Source: Pedobacter steynii (GTDB lineage: Bacteria > Bacteroidota > Bacteroidia > Sphingobacteriales > Sphingobacteriaceae). Taken from it: a stretch of DNA of 64,000 nt. Shown here piece by piece: positions 33,699 through 43,181 of the stretch (position 1 is the first letter of the stretch; every line of letters starts with the position of its first letter). The stretch lies in assembly GCF_900103665.1 (NCBI RefSeq), contig NZ_FNGY01000012.1, positions 124,001 to 188,000 of the forward strand, written 5' to 3'. The position numbers and the translations under genes are program-made. Below the pieces are notes generated by a model. That model saw only the letters and a list, made by a program, of their open reading frames with translations, was not told the DNA's origin and did not search any database.

Positions 33699-35036
33699 AT
33701 GATTAAAGCATCAGATTTTGGGAGTGATTTTTCCTGGGGAGTGGCCACTGCTGCCGCCCAGATCGAAGGGGCAGCAGATCTTTATGGAAAAGGTCCTTCC
33801 ATTTGGGATACCTATGCCAACAGGTCGGGAAAGATAAAAAAAGGACACCATCCTACCATCGCCTGTGATTTTTATCATAAGTATAAAGAAGATATTGCTT
33901 TAGTCAGACTGCTTGGTTTTTCTGTGTTTCGTTTTTCTATTTCCTGGCCAAGGATCATGCCTTACGGAGAGGGAATGGTAAACGAAGAGGGGATCCGCTT
34001 TTACCATCAGGTGATTGATGAATGCCTGGAGAATGGATTGATCCCCTATATTACCTTATATCATTGGGACCTGCCCGAAGCTTTGGAGCAGGAGGGTGGC
34101 TGGACGGCCTTTGGCATCAATACCGCTTTTAATGCTTTTGTTTCCATCTGTGCCAAAACCTATGGTGATAAAGTGAAAAACTGGATCGTCCTGAATGAAC
34201 CTTTTGGCTTTACCTCCCTGGGCTATATGCTGGGCATCCATGCACCTGGAAATACGGGTTTAACGAACTTTTTCTCAGCAGTGCATCATGCGGCGATTGC
34301 ACAGGCAGATGGTGGCCGTATTTTGAGGGCAGAGGTGAGCAACGCAAATATTGGAACGAGCTTTTCCTGCTCAGAAATTATTCCTTATACACAGAGTGAA
34401 TCCGACCTGCTGGCGGCGCAACGTGTAGATTGCCTGATGAACAGGTTGTTCATAGAACCCACCTTAGGAATGGGCTATCCGGGGACGGATTGGGAAGTAA
34501 TGGAGAAATTTTCTATTCAGCACTCTACCTGGCGCCATACCGAACGCCTAACCTTTGATTTCGACTTTATAGGAATTCAGAACTATTTCCCGCTAACCAT
34601 TAAATACAATGCCTTTATTCCGGTGATTCAGGCCTGGGAAGTGAAGGCTAAAAACCGGAAAGCTCCACATACCAGTATGGGCTGGGAAATCAATGGAAAC
34701 AGCTTTTACAATGTGATCAAACAGTTTGCGGCTTATCCGAAGATCAGAAGTTTAATGATTACAGAGAACGGTGCGGCTTACCACGATAAACTGACCGAAG
34801 GGAAGGTGCATGATGCCGAAAGAATCGCTTACTTTCAGGAATATCTGGCGGCGGTATTAAAGGCGAAAAATGAAGGATTGAACATCACCGGATACATGGC
34901 CTGGACCTTGATGGATAACTTTGAATGGGCGGAAGGATTTAATGCGCGCTTCGGCCTGGTACATAATGATTTTAAAACGCAGAAACGAACAATCAAAGAT
35001 TCCGGCTACTGGTGGCAACAGTTCCTGAGTTGTTAA
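33699..35036 (+). CDS. GH1 family beta-glucosidase
   Basis: From ATG 33699 (MIKASDFGSDFSWGVATAAA) this is a 445-residue TIM-barrel glycoside hydrolase without a signal peptide, hence cytosolic. The acid/base Glu167 lies in LNEP and the nucleophile Glu356 in TENG. The aglycone region ends MAWTLMDNFEWAEGFNARFG. It would hydrolyse beta-linked glucosides or galactosides taken up by the cell. A longer frame uses TTG at 33681, but the ATG matches family starts. It follows the MutS-like gene by 37 nt. Confidence 0.93.
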   Translation: MIKASDFGSDFSWGVATAAAQIEGAADLYGKGPSIWDTYANRSGKIKKGHHPTIACDFYHKYKEDIALVRLLGFSVFRFSISWPRIMPYGEGMVNEEGIRFYHQVIDECLENGLIPYITLYHWDLPEALEQEGGWTAFGINTAFNAFVSICAKTYGDKVKNWIVLNEPFGFTSLGYMLGIHAPGNTGLTNFFSAVHHAAIAQADGGRILRAEVSNANIGTSFSCSEIIPYTQSESDLLAAQRVDCLMNRLFIEPTLGMGYPGTDWEVMEKFSIQHSTWRHTERLTFDFDFIGIQNYFPLTIKYNAFIPVIQAWEVKAKNRKAPHTSMGWEINGNSFYNVIKQFAAYPKIRSLMITENGAAYHDKLTEGKVHDAERIAYFQEYLAAVLKAKNEGLNITGYMAWTLMDNFEWAEGFNARFGLVHNDFKTQKRTIKDSGYWWQQFLSC

Positions 35037-35043
35037 ATGGAAC

Positions 35044-35051
35044 TATTTTTG
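35044..35051 (+). promoter_or_regulatory. -7 promoter element (DUF2007 gene)
   Basis: TATTTTTG matches TAnnTTTG and ends 13 nt before the ATG at 35065. Confidence 0.6.
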
Positions 35052-35064
35052 CTATATTATAGGT

Positions 35065-35529
35065 ATGGATAAGATCGTAGTACTGGAGACTTTTTATAAC
35101 CCGATAGAAGCAAATATTGTAAAAGCAAGATTGCTGGATAGTGACGTGCAGTGTTTTCTGTCTGATGAAAATTCAGTAACCATTAATCCACTATACACAC
35201 AGGCACTTGGTGGGGTTAAACTGCATGTGTTTGAGCGGGATGTACTCCTGGCAAAAAGTATTCTTCAGGAAGAAGGACTTGAAAATTCTTTTGAGGAAGA
35301 AAAAGAAGGACTGCTGGTTGAGGAGGAAGGGGAATCCCCTGTAGCTGAACAGGCAGCCTCAGGCTTTATTTGCCCAGACTGTGGCTCCAGCCATGTTGGC
35401 TATGTCCAGGCTACGAAAAACCGGTTCAACATCTTTACAACGGTCGTTTCATTGCTGTTAATGGTTTATCCTTTTAAAGCCAGACAGACACACCATTGTT
35501 TCGACTGCGGGCATGAGTTTGATATGTAA
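35065..35529 (+). CDS. DUF2007 protein with C-terminal zinc ribbon
   Basis: The 154-residue protein begins with the DUF2007 fold (VVLETFYNPIEANIVKARLL near 4-23; a PII-like small domain) and an acidic linker near 78-100. It ends in a zinc ribbon made of CPDCGSSH (near 108) and CFDCGHEF (near 146). Between the cysteine pairs there is a short hydrophobic stretch. It is probably a metal-binding adaptor of unknown partner. It is expressed from its own promoter. Confidence 0.8.
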   Translation: MDKIVVLETFYNPIEANIVKARLLDSDVQCFLSDENSVTINPLYTQALGGVKLHVFERDVLLAKSILQEEGLENSFEEEKEGLLVEEEGESPVAEQAASGFICPDCGSSHVGYVQATKNRFNIFTTVVSLLLMVYPFKARQTHHCFDCGHEFDM

Positions 35530-35557
35530 TTTTGCAGCGCATAGCACCTGGCACATA

Positions 35558-35590
35558 AAAAAAGCTGCTCCGGAAAGGAACAGCTTTTAG
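35558..35590. terminator. Bidirectional terminator
   Basis: AAAAGCTGCTCC (35560-35571) pairs with GGAACAGCTTTT (35577-35588) with one mismatch and a 5-nt loop, between the convergent DUF2007 and aconitase genes. Confidence 0.8.
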
Positions 35591-35610
35591 TCATTATCTT
35601 TTAGCCTGAA

Positions 35611-37887
35611 CTATGCGTTTTTCAATGCTGCTTCTCTGCGGATGATGTTTAGTGCACCACCTGCTTTGAACCATTCAATCTGCTGCGCGTTGTAGCTATG
35701 GTTAACAGAAATCTCTTCTTTAGTACCGTCGATATGGTTCAATACCAATGTCAATGGAACATCAGGAGTAAAGGTAGTTAAACCAATGATGTCGATCGTA
35801 TCGTCTTCCTGGATTTTCTCATAGTCATCTTTGTTGACAAATGTTAAACCAAGCATTCCTTGTTTCTTCAGGTTGGTTTCGTGGATACGGGCAAAAGATT
35901 TTACCAATACCGCGCGAACACCTAAGTGACGGGGTTCCATCGCAGCATGCTCACGACTTGATCCTTCACCATAGTTTTCATCACCAACGACAATAGAACC
36001 GATTCCTTCTGCTTTATAAGCACGTTGAGTTGCAGGAACAGGACCATATTCGCCTGTTAATTCATTCTTAACGGTATCCGTTTTATCATTGAAATAGTTT
36101 ACTGCACCAATCAACATATTGTTAGAGATGTTGTCCAGGTGACCACGGAATTTCAACCATGGACCAGCCATAGAGATGTGATCCGTAGTACATTTTCCTT
36201 TTGCTTTGATCAGTAATTTTAAACCTTTAAGGTCTGTACCTTCCCAAGGCGTAAACGGATCAAGCAATTGTAACCTGTGTGAAGTTGGAGATACCAATAC
36301 CTGTACACCACTACCATCGGCAGCTGGTTGCTGATATCCTGCATCATCCACATCAAAACCTCTTGGAGGCAATTCAAATCCTGATGGTGCATCCAGTTTT
36401 ACCTGTTCGCCATTTGCATTTGTTAAAGTATCTGTAAGCGGGTTAAAGCTGAGGTCACCAGCGATTGCCAATGCCGTTACCAGTTCCGGAGAACCTACAA
36501 AAGCAAAAGTGTTCGGGTTTCCATCTGCACGTTTCGCGAAGTTTCTGTTGAAAGAGTGAACGATGGTGTTTTTCTCTTGTTTTTCAGAACCAACCCTGTC
36601 CCACATACCAATACATGGTCCGCAGGCATTGGTGAATACTTTAGCACCGATTTTCTCGAATACATCTAAGAAACCGTCACGTTGAATCGTGAAACGGATC
36701 TGCTCAGATCCCGGGTTGATACAGTATTCAGATTTTGCCGTTAAGCCTTTTTCCGAAACCTGTTTTGCGATACTTACCGCACGGGAAATGTCTTCGTAAG
36801 AAGAGTTGGTACATGAACCGATCAAACCAACATCAATTTTCATTGGCCATCCGTTTGCTGCGGCAACTTCTTTCATTTTAGAGATTGGCGTAGCCAAATC
36901 CGGAGTGAAAGGACCGTTCAAATAAGGCTCAAGCTCTGAAAGATTGATTTCAATGATCTGATCAAAATATTTTTCCGGTTCTGCATATACTTCTGCATCA
37001 CCTGTTAAGTGTTCTTTAATTGCGTTTGCTGCATCAGCTACATCAGCTCTGTTGGTTGCACGTAAATAACGTTCCATGCTCTCATCATAACCGAAGGTTG
37101 ATGTTGTTGCACCGATTTCAGCACCCATATTACAAATGGTTCCTTTACCAGTACAGCTCATGTTGTTGGCACCCTCGCCGAAATATTCTACGATCGCACC
37201 AGTACCACCTTTTACGGTTAAGATACCTGCAACTTTAAGGATTACATCTTTAGCAGAAGTCCATCCGTTTAATTTTCCGGTTAATTTAATACCGATCAGT
37301 TTAGGGAATTTAAGTTCCCATGGTAAACCTGCCATTACATCACAGGCATCAGCACCACCAACTCCGATAGCAACCATACCTAAACCACCTGCGTTTACAG
37401 TGTGCGAATCGGTTCCGATCATCATACCACCCGGGAAAGCATAGTTTTCCAATACTACCTGGTGAATGATACCTGCACCTGGTTTCCAGAAACCGATACC
37501 ATATTTGTTTGAAACTGAAGCAAGGAAATCAAAAACTTCTTTACTCTCGGTGTTTGCTGCCGGTAAATCAATCTCAGCACCATATTTTGCAGTGATCAGG
37601 TGATCACAATGAACCGTTGAAGGAACAGCTGCCTGAGGTCTTCCAGCCTGCATAAATTGCAATAAAGCCATTTGTGCAGTTGCATCTTGCATGGCCACAC
37701 GGTCAGGAGCAAAATCTACGTAATCAGTACCTCTTACGTAAGAAGTATTTGTATTTCCATCCCAAAGGTGGGTGTAAAGAATTTTTTCTGAAAGTGTTAA
37801 AGGTCTGCCTACTAATTTACGGGCCGCCTCTACACGGGGGCCAAAGTTTGCATACACCTTTTTGATCATTTCTATATCAAAAGCCAT
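35611..37887 (-). CDS. Aconitate hydratase
   Basis: The 758-residue enzyme converts citrate to isocitrate in the TCA cycle. The [4Fe-4S] ligands lie in GSCTNSSYED (near 356) and NACGPCIGMW (near 421), and the swivelling C-terminal domain carries GDENYGEGSSREHAAMEPRHLG near 635. Length and layout fit the mitochondrial-type aconitase. It is a single-gene unit; a TAAATTCG near-match to the -7 consensus lies at 37933-37940 on the minus strand. Confidence 0.96.
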   Translation of the reverse strand: MAFDIEMIKKVYANFGPRVEAARKLVGRPLTLSEKILYTHLWDGNTNTSYVRGTDYVDFAPDRVAMQDATAQMALLQFMQAGRPQAAVPSTVHCDHLITAKYGAEIDLPAANTESKEVFDFLASVSNKYGIGFWKPGAGIIHQVVLENYAFPGGMMIGTDSHTVNAGGLGMVAIGVGGADACDVMAGLPWELKFPKLIGIKLTGKLNGWTSAKDVILKVAGILTVKGGTGAIVEYFGEGANNMSCTGKGTICNMGAEIGATTSTFGYDESMERYLRATNRADVADAANAIKEHLTGDAEVYAEPEKYFDQIIEINLSELEPYLNGPFTPDLATPISKMKEVAAANGWPMKIDVGLIGSCTNSSYEDISRAVSIAKQVSEKGLTAKSEYCINPGSEQIRFTIQRDGFLDVFEKIGAKVFTNACGPCIGMWDRVGSEKQEKNTIVHSFNRNFAKRADGNPNTFAFVGSPELVTALAIAGDLSFNPLTDTLTNANGEQVKLDAPSGFELPPRGFDVDDAGYQQPAADGSGVQVLVSPTSHRLQLLDPFTPWEGTDLKGLKLLIKAKGKCTTDHISMAGPWLKFRGHLDNISNNMLIGAVNYFNDKTDTVKNELTGEYGPVPATQRAYKAEGIGSIVVGDENYGEGSSREHAAMEPRHLGVRAVLVKSFARIHETNLKKQGMLGLTFVNKDDYEKIQEDDTIDIIGLTTFTPDVPLTLVLNHIDGTKEEISVNHSYNAQQIEWFKAGGALNIIRREAALKNA

Positions 37888-38179
37888 TGATAATATGTGT
37901 TAAAAGGGTAAGTTATTCTTAATTATTTGTAGCGAATTTACGAAAAAAAACAGGCGCAGGACATCATCTGTAGATCATTATATTATTTATAAATATTCTA
38001 AATAATATAAACAGAAGATCTGGAAACTGAATGAAAAGAATAACACTGGTCGTTTGCGAACATTGCTGTTCGTTTATGAACAGTTTTAAAAGATTGTTCA
38101 GCTATAAGGTGTTGATATATAGTTTTTTGCGGTGTTTTTCTATTCTTGGCCTGAGCTTCGCTTAAATCAGCTCTGAACA
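37888..38179. other. Intergenic region, aconitase leader
   Basis: These 292 nt hold a weak -7-like element for aconitase (37933-37940) and AT-rich sequence. The only reading frame of note (minus strand, 37998-38180, 60 residues) has no ribosome binding site, no hydrophobic or recognisable motif, and overlaps the deacetylase stop by one base, so it is not called. Nothing else is recognised. Confidence 0.5.
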
Positions 38180-38797
38180 TTAAAGGGTCTCGAACCGAAA
38201 GCCCTGTTCACTGAAATATTGTAAAGCCCTCGGTAAAGCATATTTTAGCCTGTCGAAAGCTTTAAGGCTGTCGTGAAAGACGATGATCGAACCGTTTTCG
38301 GCATGTTTAATTACCTGTTCATAACACTTTTGTGGGGCGAGTTTGAGGTCGAAATCGCCACTAAGCACATCCCACATCACAATTTGAAGCTCAGGAAATT
38401 CAGTGCGCAGACTCGAAATCTGTGATTTTTTAATTCTGCCGTAAGGTGGACGAAATAAATTAGTGTTGGTCAGTTCCTGGCATTGCCGGAAATTTTGAAG
38501 GTAAACCTGGTCTTCCGTTTTCCAGCCTTTTAAGTGATTAAAAGTATGGTTTCCGATCCGGTGTCCTTCAGACTTAAGTCTGCCGAATATATCGGGATGC
38601 TTTCGTATATTATCGCCAATGCAAAAAAAGGTGGCTTTCGCATTAAAGCTTTTTAAAGTTTTTAGTACGAAGTCTGTAACATCCGGTATAGGTCCGTCGT
38701 CAAAGGTTAAATAAATGACTCTTTGAGCTCGGGTTTTGTTCCAGATGAGAGATGGGTAATACCATTTCAGTAAAAGCGGAGATTTAACCAGGTACAT
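38180..38797 (-). CDS. Polysaccharide deacetylase (NodB domain)
   Basis: From ATG 38797 the protein has 205 residues. The NodB motifs are TFDDGP (31-36, with Asp33 and Asp34), the metal-binding HTFNH (His84, His88), RPPYG near 113 and a C-terminal IIVFHDS. It removes acetyl groups from a polysaccharide such as peptidoglycan or another amino-sugar polymer. There is no obvious cleavable signal peptide; the N-terminus MYLVKSPLLLKWYYPSLIW is moderately hydrophobic. A TTG two codons upstream is less likely as start. Confidence 0.9.
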   Translation of the reverse strand: MYLVKSPLLLKWYYPSLIWNKTRAQRVIYLTFDDGPIPDVTDFVLKTLKSFNAKATFFCIGDNIRKHPDIFGRLKSEGHRIGNHTFNHLKGWKTEDQVYLQNFRQCQELTNTNLFRPPYGRIKKSQISSLRTEFPELQIVMWDVLSGDFDLKLAPQKCYEQVIKHAENGSIIVFHDSLKAFDRLKYALPRALQYFSEQGFRFETL

Positions 38798-38882
38798 GTC
38801 CAAAAGTAATAAAATACTTTGTTGTACCTGAAAATTTACAAAATCAGTTAGTTGTTTATATTATTATTGTGAAATTAAAATT

Positions 38883-40256
38883 ATGAGAAAGTTTACCAGT
38901 TTTAATGCGTTACCCAAGCTCAGCTTAGTTTTGTCATTAGCATTGATTACAGGTTTTGTGCAGAACTCCGCGGCACAGGAAGTGATCACCATTCAGGATG
39001 CGATAGATAAGACTTTAAATAATAACCTTACCATCAAACAATCACAGTTCAGTGAAAGTTTATCAGATGAGAACCTAAAGCAGTCGAAACTTGCATTGGT
39101 GCCTACTTTGAGTGGCTCTATCAGTAGTGGGATCAGTTTTGGCCGTAGTCAGGATCAGAATACCTATAAGATTATCACCCAGAAATTGTTAACCTCTTCC
39201 GGATCGTTGTCATCAGGAGTTACCATTTTTGAAGGATGGTCTAAGGTTAACCAGATCAAACAGAATAAATTATTGTTGGATGCGGGAAAGGCAAATACCG
39301 ATAAGGTTAAAAACGACCTGATTTTACAGGTAGTGACGTCCTATCTGCAGATTCTCTATAATATTGACCTTTTAAAGGCAGCGAATGTTCAGCTGGGGGT
39401 TGCTAAACAGCAATTGAACAGAGAACAGCAGTTGCTGGATGTCGGTAACAAAACATTGGCAGATTTATCACAGGCAAAATCACAGTTGGCTACAGCAGAG
39501 TTAAATGTAACCAATGCCGATAATGCACTGACGATTTCTTACCTGACACTTGCTCAGCTTATGGATGTCCCTTCTTCTACGAAATATGAAGTTCAGGCCC
39601 CTCTGCTGGAAAGTTTTAGTGCCCCAAAAACAAGATATAATGCCGATGAGGTTTATACAGATGCGATCGGTCTTTATCCGGACATCAAACTGGCAGCCCT
39701 CCGCACGGAAGCTGCACGAAAAGGAGTGGATGTGGCTAAAGGAGCTTTGTATCCGAGATTAGGCTTCAGTGCTGGATTGGGTTCTTCTTATTCCTACATT
39801 TTCGGATATAATGATGCGAATATTCCTCAGCGTACTTTTTCAGAGCAATTGAATGACCGTTTTGGTCAGAACATTGGTTTGAGTCTGAGCATTCCGATCT
39901 TTAACGGGCTTCAGGCCAGAAGTGGGGTTAGAAAAGCGAAAATCAGTCTGTTGCAAACACAAACTGACGAGCAACTGGCAAAAAACAACCTGAATAAAGT
40001 GATCTATCAGGCCGTCGCGGATCTTAAAGCTGCAGAAAGCCGTTACAGGTCTACAACAAATACTTTCCAGGCGCAAAAAGACGCATTCAACGTGATTGAA
40101 CAACGTTACGCGGTAGGGCTTGTCAACTCTTTAGATTACAGTACTTCCCAATCCAATATGAATAAAGCTGAAGTCGATATGATTCAGGCCAAATATGATT
40201 TACTCTTCAGGGCAAAAGTTATTGACTATTACCTGGGCAAGCAAATCATCTTTTAA
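38883..40256 (+). CDS. TolC family outer membrane efflux protein
   Basis: The 457-residue protein has a signal peptide (about 1-31, ending NSAAQ) and two long alpha-helical hairpin repeats with the TolC pattern, such as LLDVGNKTLADLSQAKSQL near 182 and RYAVGLVNSLDYSTSQSNM near 409. It forms the trimeric exit duct of a tripartite efflux or type I secretion system. The adaptor gene follows after 46 nt, but the inner-membrane pump is missing from the locus. Confidence 0.92.
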   Translation: MRKFTSFNALPKLSLVLSLALITGFVQNSAAQEVITIQDAIDKTLNNNLTIKQSQFSESLSDENLKQSKLALVPTLSGSISSGISFGRSQDQNTYKIITQKLLTSSGSLSSGVTIFEGWSKVNQIKQNKLLLDAGKANTDKVKNDLILQVVTSYLQILYNIDLLKAANVQLGVAKQQLNREQQLLDVGNKTLADLSQAKSQLATAELNVTNADNALTISYLTLAQLMDVPSSTKYEVQAPLLESFSAPKTRYNADEVYTDAIGLYPDIKLAALRTEAARKGVDVAKGALYPRLGFSAGLGSSYSYIFGYNDANIPQRTFSEQLNDRFGQNIGLSLSIPIFNGLQARSGVRKAKISLLQTQTDEQLAKNNLNKVIYQAVADLKAAESRYRSTTNTFQAQKDAFNVIEQRYAVGLVNSLDYSTSQSNMNKAEVDMIQAKYDLLFRAKVIDYYLGKQIIF

Positions 40257-40302
40257 AGCATTATAAGGCTCGATTTGATATAAAATAAATAAACAACAAC
40301 AA

Positions 40303-41649
40303 ATGAAACTAAAACCCATATTAATTACATTAGGCGTAGTCATTGCTTTACTGATTGTAGCAAAGCTTACGGGCCTTATTGGTGGTGAAAAAATTGAAAA
40401 AGTGACCATTGATAAAGCTGCAGACAGAAAAGTAATAGAAACGGTTACTGCCAGTGGAAAGGTACAACCAGAAACAGAAGTGAAATTAAGCTCTGAGGTT
40501 TCCGGAGAGGTGACTGAACTTTTGGTAAAAGAGGGCGACGTGGTTAAAAAAGGCCAGTTGCTGATCAAAGTTCGTCCTGATGTATTAAAGTCGGGTTACG
40601 ACAGGGCGGTAGCTTCCTATAGCTCTCAGAAAGCAGGTGTAGCTTCTGCTTTGCAAATGATGAAACAAAGCGAAGGAAACTTCGTGAACGCAGAAGCAAC
40701 TTATAAACGTAATGTAGAGTTGTTCGGTAAAAAGGTAATCTCTGCATCAGAGTTTGATGCTGCAAAAGCTGCCTTTTTAACCTCGAAAACCAATGTCGCT
40801 AAATCTAAAGAAGACTATATTTCTGCGAAGTTCCAGTTAGAGCAATCGGGTGCGAATGTTCAGGAGGCAAATGCGAATCTTGCTAAAGCAACGATCTATG
40901 CGCCGGTAGATGGGGTCATTTCTAAATTGTCTGTTGAATTGGGTGACCGTATCCTGGGTACTGCACAGATGGCAGGAACAGAGATCATGAGGATTTCCAA
41001 CCTGAAGACAATGGAAGTAAACGTAGATGTAAACGAGAACGACATCAACAGGGTAAATGTTGGTGATAGTGCGAAAATCGAAGTGGATGCTTTTGCTGAT
41101 AAAAAATTCAAAGGTGTGGTCACTGAAATTGCGAGTTCATCAAAAGACATCGGTTCAGTAACGACTTCAGTAGATCAGGTCACAAACTTCGTGGTTAAAG
41201 TAAGGATCATTGCTGATTCTTATCAGGGGGTTAAAGGTGGTGCAAAAGACCTTCCTTCTCCTTTCAGACCAGGTTTGTCGGCAACAGTGGATATCGAAAG
41301 CGAATCAGTAAAAGGTTTGGCCATTCCAATTCAGTCGGTATTTACCAGCGAAAAAAATAAAGATGTTAAAACTGCAGGGAACGACGAGAATGCGGATAAA
41401 CAGAAAACAAAGCTGGCTGATAAAACAGTAAAGCAATATGTGTATGTTTTCAATGCAGGGACAGTTAAACAGGTAGAAGTAACTACAGGAATTCAGAATG
41501 ATCAGTTTATCATCATTAAAAGCGGACTTAAAGCCGGACAGGAAGTGGTATCCGGACCTTACTCTGCCATTCAGAACAAACTGAAAGACGGAATGAAAGT
41601 AGAGAAAACAACTAAGGATCAATTGTTTGCCAATCCTGATAAAAAGTAA
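40303..41649 (+). CDS. Efflux periplasmic adaptor (HlyD/MacA-like)
   Basis: The 448-residue membrane fusion protein has one N-terminal membrane anchor (PILITLGVVIALLIVAKLTGLIG), a split lipoyl domain (VSGEVTELLVKEGDVVKKGQ near 65-84 and ATIYAPVDGVISKL near 196), a coiled-coil hairpin between them and a beta-barrel domain. A Lys-rich insert near 345-365 (TSEKNKDVKTAGNDENADK) is unusual. It would link the TolC protein upstream to an ABC or RND pump encoded elsewhere. A strong terminator follows, which closes the two-gene unit. Confidence 0.9.
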   Translation: MKLKPILITLGVVIALLIVAKLTGLIGGEKIEKVTIDKAADRKVIETVTASGKVQPETEVKLSSEVSGEVTELLVKEGDVVKKGQLLIKVRPDVLKSGYDRAVASYSSQKAGVASALQMMKQSEGNFVNAEATYKRNVELFGKKVISASEFDAAKAAFLTSKTNVAKSKEDYISAKFQLEQSGANVQEANANLAKATIYAPVDGVISKLSVELGDRILGTAQMAGTEIMRISNLKTMEVNVDVNENDINRVNVGDSAKIEVDAFADKKFKGVVTEIASSSKDIGSVTTSVDQVTNFVVKVRIIADSYQGVKGGAKDLPSPFRPGLSATVDIESESVKGLAIPIQSVFTSEKNKDVKTAGNDENADKQKTKLADKTVKQYVYVFNAGTVKQVEVTTGIQNDQFIIIKSGLKAGQEVVSGPYSAIQNKLKDGMKVEKTTKDQLFANPDKK

Positions 41650-41681
41650 ACTTTATCAATCATTTTTAAATGAGTAAATTG

Positions 41682-41713
41682 CCCCGGTTAAAACAATAAC
41701 CGGGGTTTTTTAT
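41682..41713 (+). terminator. Terminator of the TolC-adaptor unit
   Basis: CCCCGGTTA (41682-41690) and TAACCGGGG (41697-41705) form a perfect 9-bp stem with a 6-nt loop, followed by six T. Confidence 0.9.
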
Positions 41714-41723
41714 TTAATACTGT

Positions 41724-42722
41724 ATGATACCTAAAGTTGCAATGATTGGTGGGGGTAGTTGGGCTACTGCTATTGTAAAAATGCTTTCAGACAATACGAC
41801 TGCAAAAGAAATTTATTGGTGGATGCGTAATGCGGAAGCGATTACTCACCTGCAAAAATATAAGCACAATCCAAATTACCTGAGCTCTGTGGAGATCAGG
41901 ATTCCTGAAACACATATTTCCAGCGATATCGTTACCATTATTGAGCAGGCTGAATACGTGATTTTAAATGTCCCTGCGGCCTTTTTAAAGGAAACCCTAA
42001 AGGATGTTACCCCGGAAATGTTAAAGGGCAAGAAAATGATCTCTGCGATTAAAGGGATTGTGCCTGATGAAAATCAGATCATAGGAGAGTTTCTGAACCA
42101 GAAATTCGGCGTTCCTTTGGAGGATATTGTCGTGATCAGTGGTCCTTGTCATGCGGAAGAAGTGGCTTTAGAAAAGCTGTCTTACCTGACGATCGCCTCC
42201 CTGGATTTAGACCTTGCGGGTATCTTTGCGAATTTATTGAGCACAAGGTATATCAAAACAAATGTTTCAGATGATATTTTCGGTACGGAATACGCTGCGG
42301 TGTTGAAAAACATTTACGCCGTGGCCAGCGGAATTTGTCATGGGGTAGGGTATGGAGATAACTTTCAGGCTGTTTTAATCTCCAACGCGATTCGCGAAAT
42401 CAAGCGTTTCGTAGATGCAGTACATCCAATTTCCAGAGACATTAAAGAGTCTGCTTATCTTGGAGATTTACTTGTTACCGCTTACTCTCAATTTAGCCGG
42501 AACCGGACTTTCGGAAACATGATCGGTAAAGGATATACGGTGAAATCAGCGCAGCTGGAAATGAATATGGTAGCTGAGGGTTATTATGCGGTGAAATGTA
42601 TGCACCATATCAATAAGAAATATAAAGTAGATATGCCGATCAGCAGGGCGGTATATGCTATTCTTTACGAACAACATTCGCCACATATTGAAATGCGTCT
42701 GCTGACGGAACAGCTGAACTAA
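41724..42722 (+). CDS. gpsA: Glycerol-3-phosphate dehydrogenase [NAD(P)+]
   Basis: The 332-residue cytosolic enzyme makes sn-glycerol 3-phosphate for phospholipid synthesis. The nucleotide-binding loop IGGGSWATAIVKML is near 8-21, ISGPCHAEEVA near 138-148, and EYAAVLKNIYAVASGICHG, with the catalytic Lys, near 189-207. Length and order are standard. The ATG lies 10 nt after the preceding terminator, so its promoter must overlap the terminator region. Confidence 0.94.
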   Translation: MIPKVAMIGGGSWATAIVKMLSDNTTAKEIYWWMRNAEAITHLQKYKHNPNYLSSVEIRIPETHISSDIVTIIEQAEYVILNVPAAFLKETLKDVTPEMLKGKKMISAIKGIVPDENQIIGEFLNQKFGVPLEDIVVISGPCHAEEVALEKLSYLTIASLDLDLAGIFANLLSTRYIKTNVSDDIFGTEYAAVLKNIYAVASGICHGVGYGDNFQAVLISNAIREIKRFVDAVHPISRDIKESAYLGDLLVTAYSQFSRNRTFGNMIGKGYTVKSAQLEMNMVAEGYYAVKCMHHINKKYKVDMPISRAVYAILYEQHSPHIEMRLLTEQLN

Positions 42723-42774
42723 GCGGTCAAACAAATTTTATGGTATTTTGTTATTAGTGAAAAAACAGCTTACC

Positions 42775-43098
42775 ATGAAAAGAAAATATCTATTTGGGGG
42801 CTTAGCCCTTGCATTCCTTAGCACATTGGCCTTAACGGCTAACGCTCAGGAGAAAAAAGAAAGTGTTGGTCAGGTGATTAGCAAAACGGCTACAAAGGTG
42901 GGCAACAAAACTGCAGAAGTGGCAGTGAAGGGAACGGCTAAAGTTGCGGATCAGACTTATAAAGGTAAAATGGCTCCTGATGGTTCCGATGTGTACATCA
43001 ACGGTAAGAACAAGAAATACTATATCAATAAAAAAGGAGGGAAGGTTTATCTGAAAGAATCTCAGATCAAGAACCGTCCTGTTAAGAAAGAGAAATAG
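42775..43098 (+). CDS. Small basic exported protein, unknown function
   Basis: From ATG 42775 (MKRKYLFGGLALAFLSTLAL) the product has 107 residues with a clear signal peptide ending near LTANAQ. The mature part is Lys-rich, with a helical segment QVISKTATKVGNKTAEVAVK and a beta-like YINGKNKKYYINKKGGKVYL region. The charge suggests interaction with nucleic acid or an anionic surface; this is only inference. The frame can be extended 9 codons upstream, but the signal peptide favours this start. Confidence 0.7.
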   Translation: MKRKYLFGGLALAFLSTLALTANAQEKKESVGQVISKTATKVGNKTAEVAVKGTAKVADQTYKGKMAPDGSDVYINGKNKKYYINKKGGKVYLKESQIKNRPVKKEK

Positions 43099-43130
43099 CC
43101 TATTCGGATCATAGATCCGCTGTTAAAGTA

Positions 43131-43167
43131 AAAAGGTCGGCTTCCATAACGGAGCCAACCTTTTTTA
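43131..43167. terminator. Bidirectional terminator
   Basis: AAAAGGTCGGCTTCC (43131-43145) pairs imperfectly with GGAGCCAACCTTTTT (43151-43165), with A- and T-runs on the two sides, between convergent genes. Confidence 0.75.
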
Positions 43168-43181
43168 TGATTGGGTAATGA

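Noticed and set aside
37998..38180. 60-codon minus-strand frame upstream of aconitase
   Set aside because: No ribosome binding site, no recognisable motif, and one-base overlap with the deacetylase stop; most likely chance.
38802..38809. TACTTTTG element on the minus strand at the deacetylase start
   Set aside because: It is so close to the ATG at 38797 that the transcript would begin at or inside the coding region.
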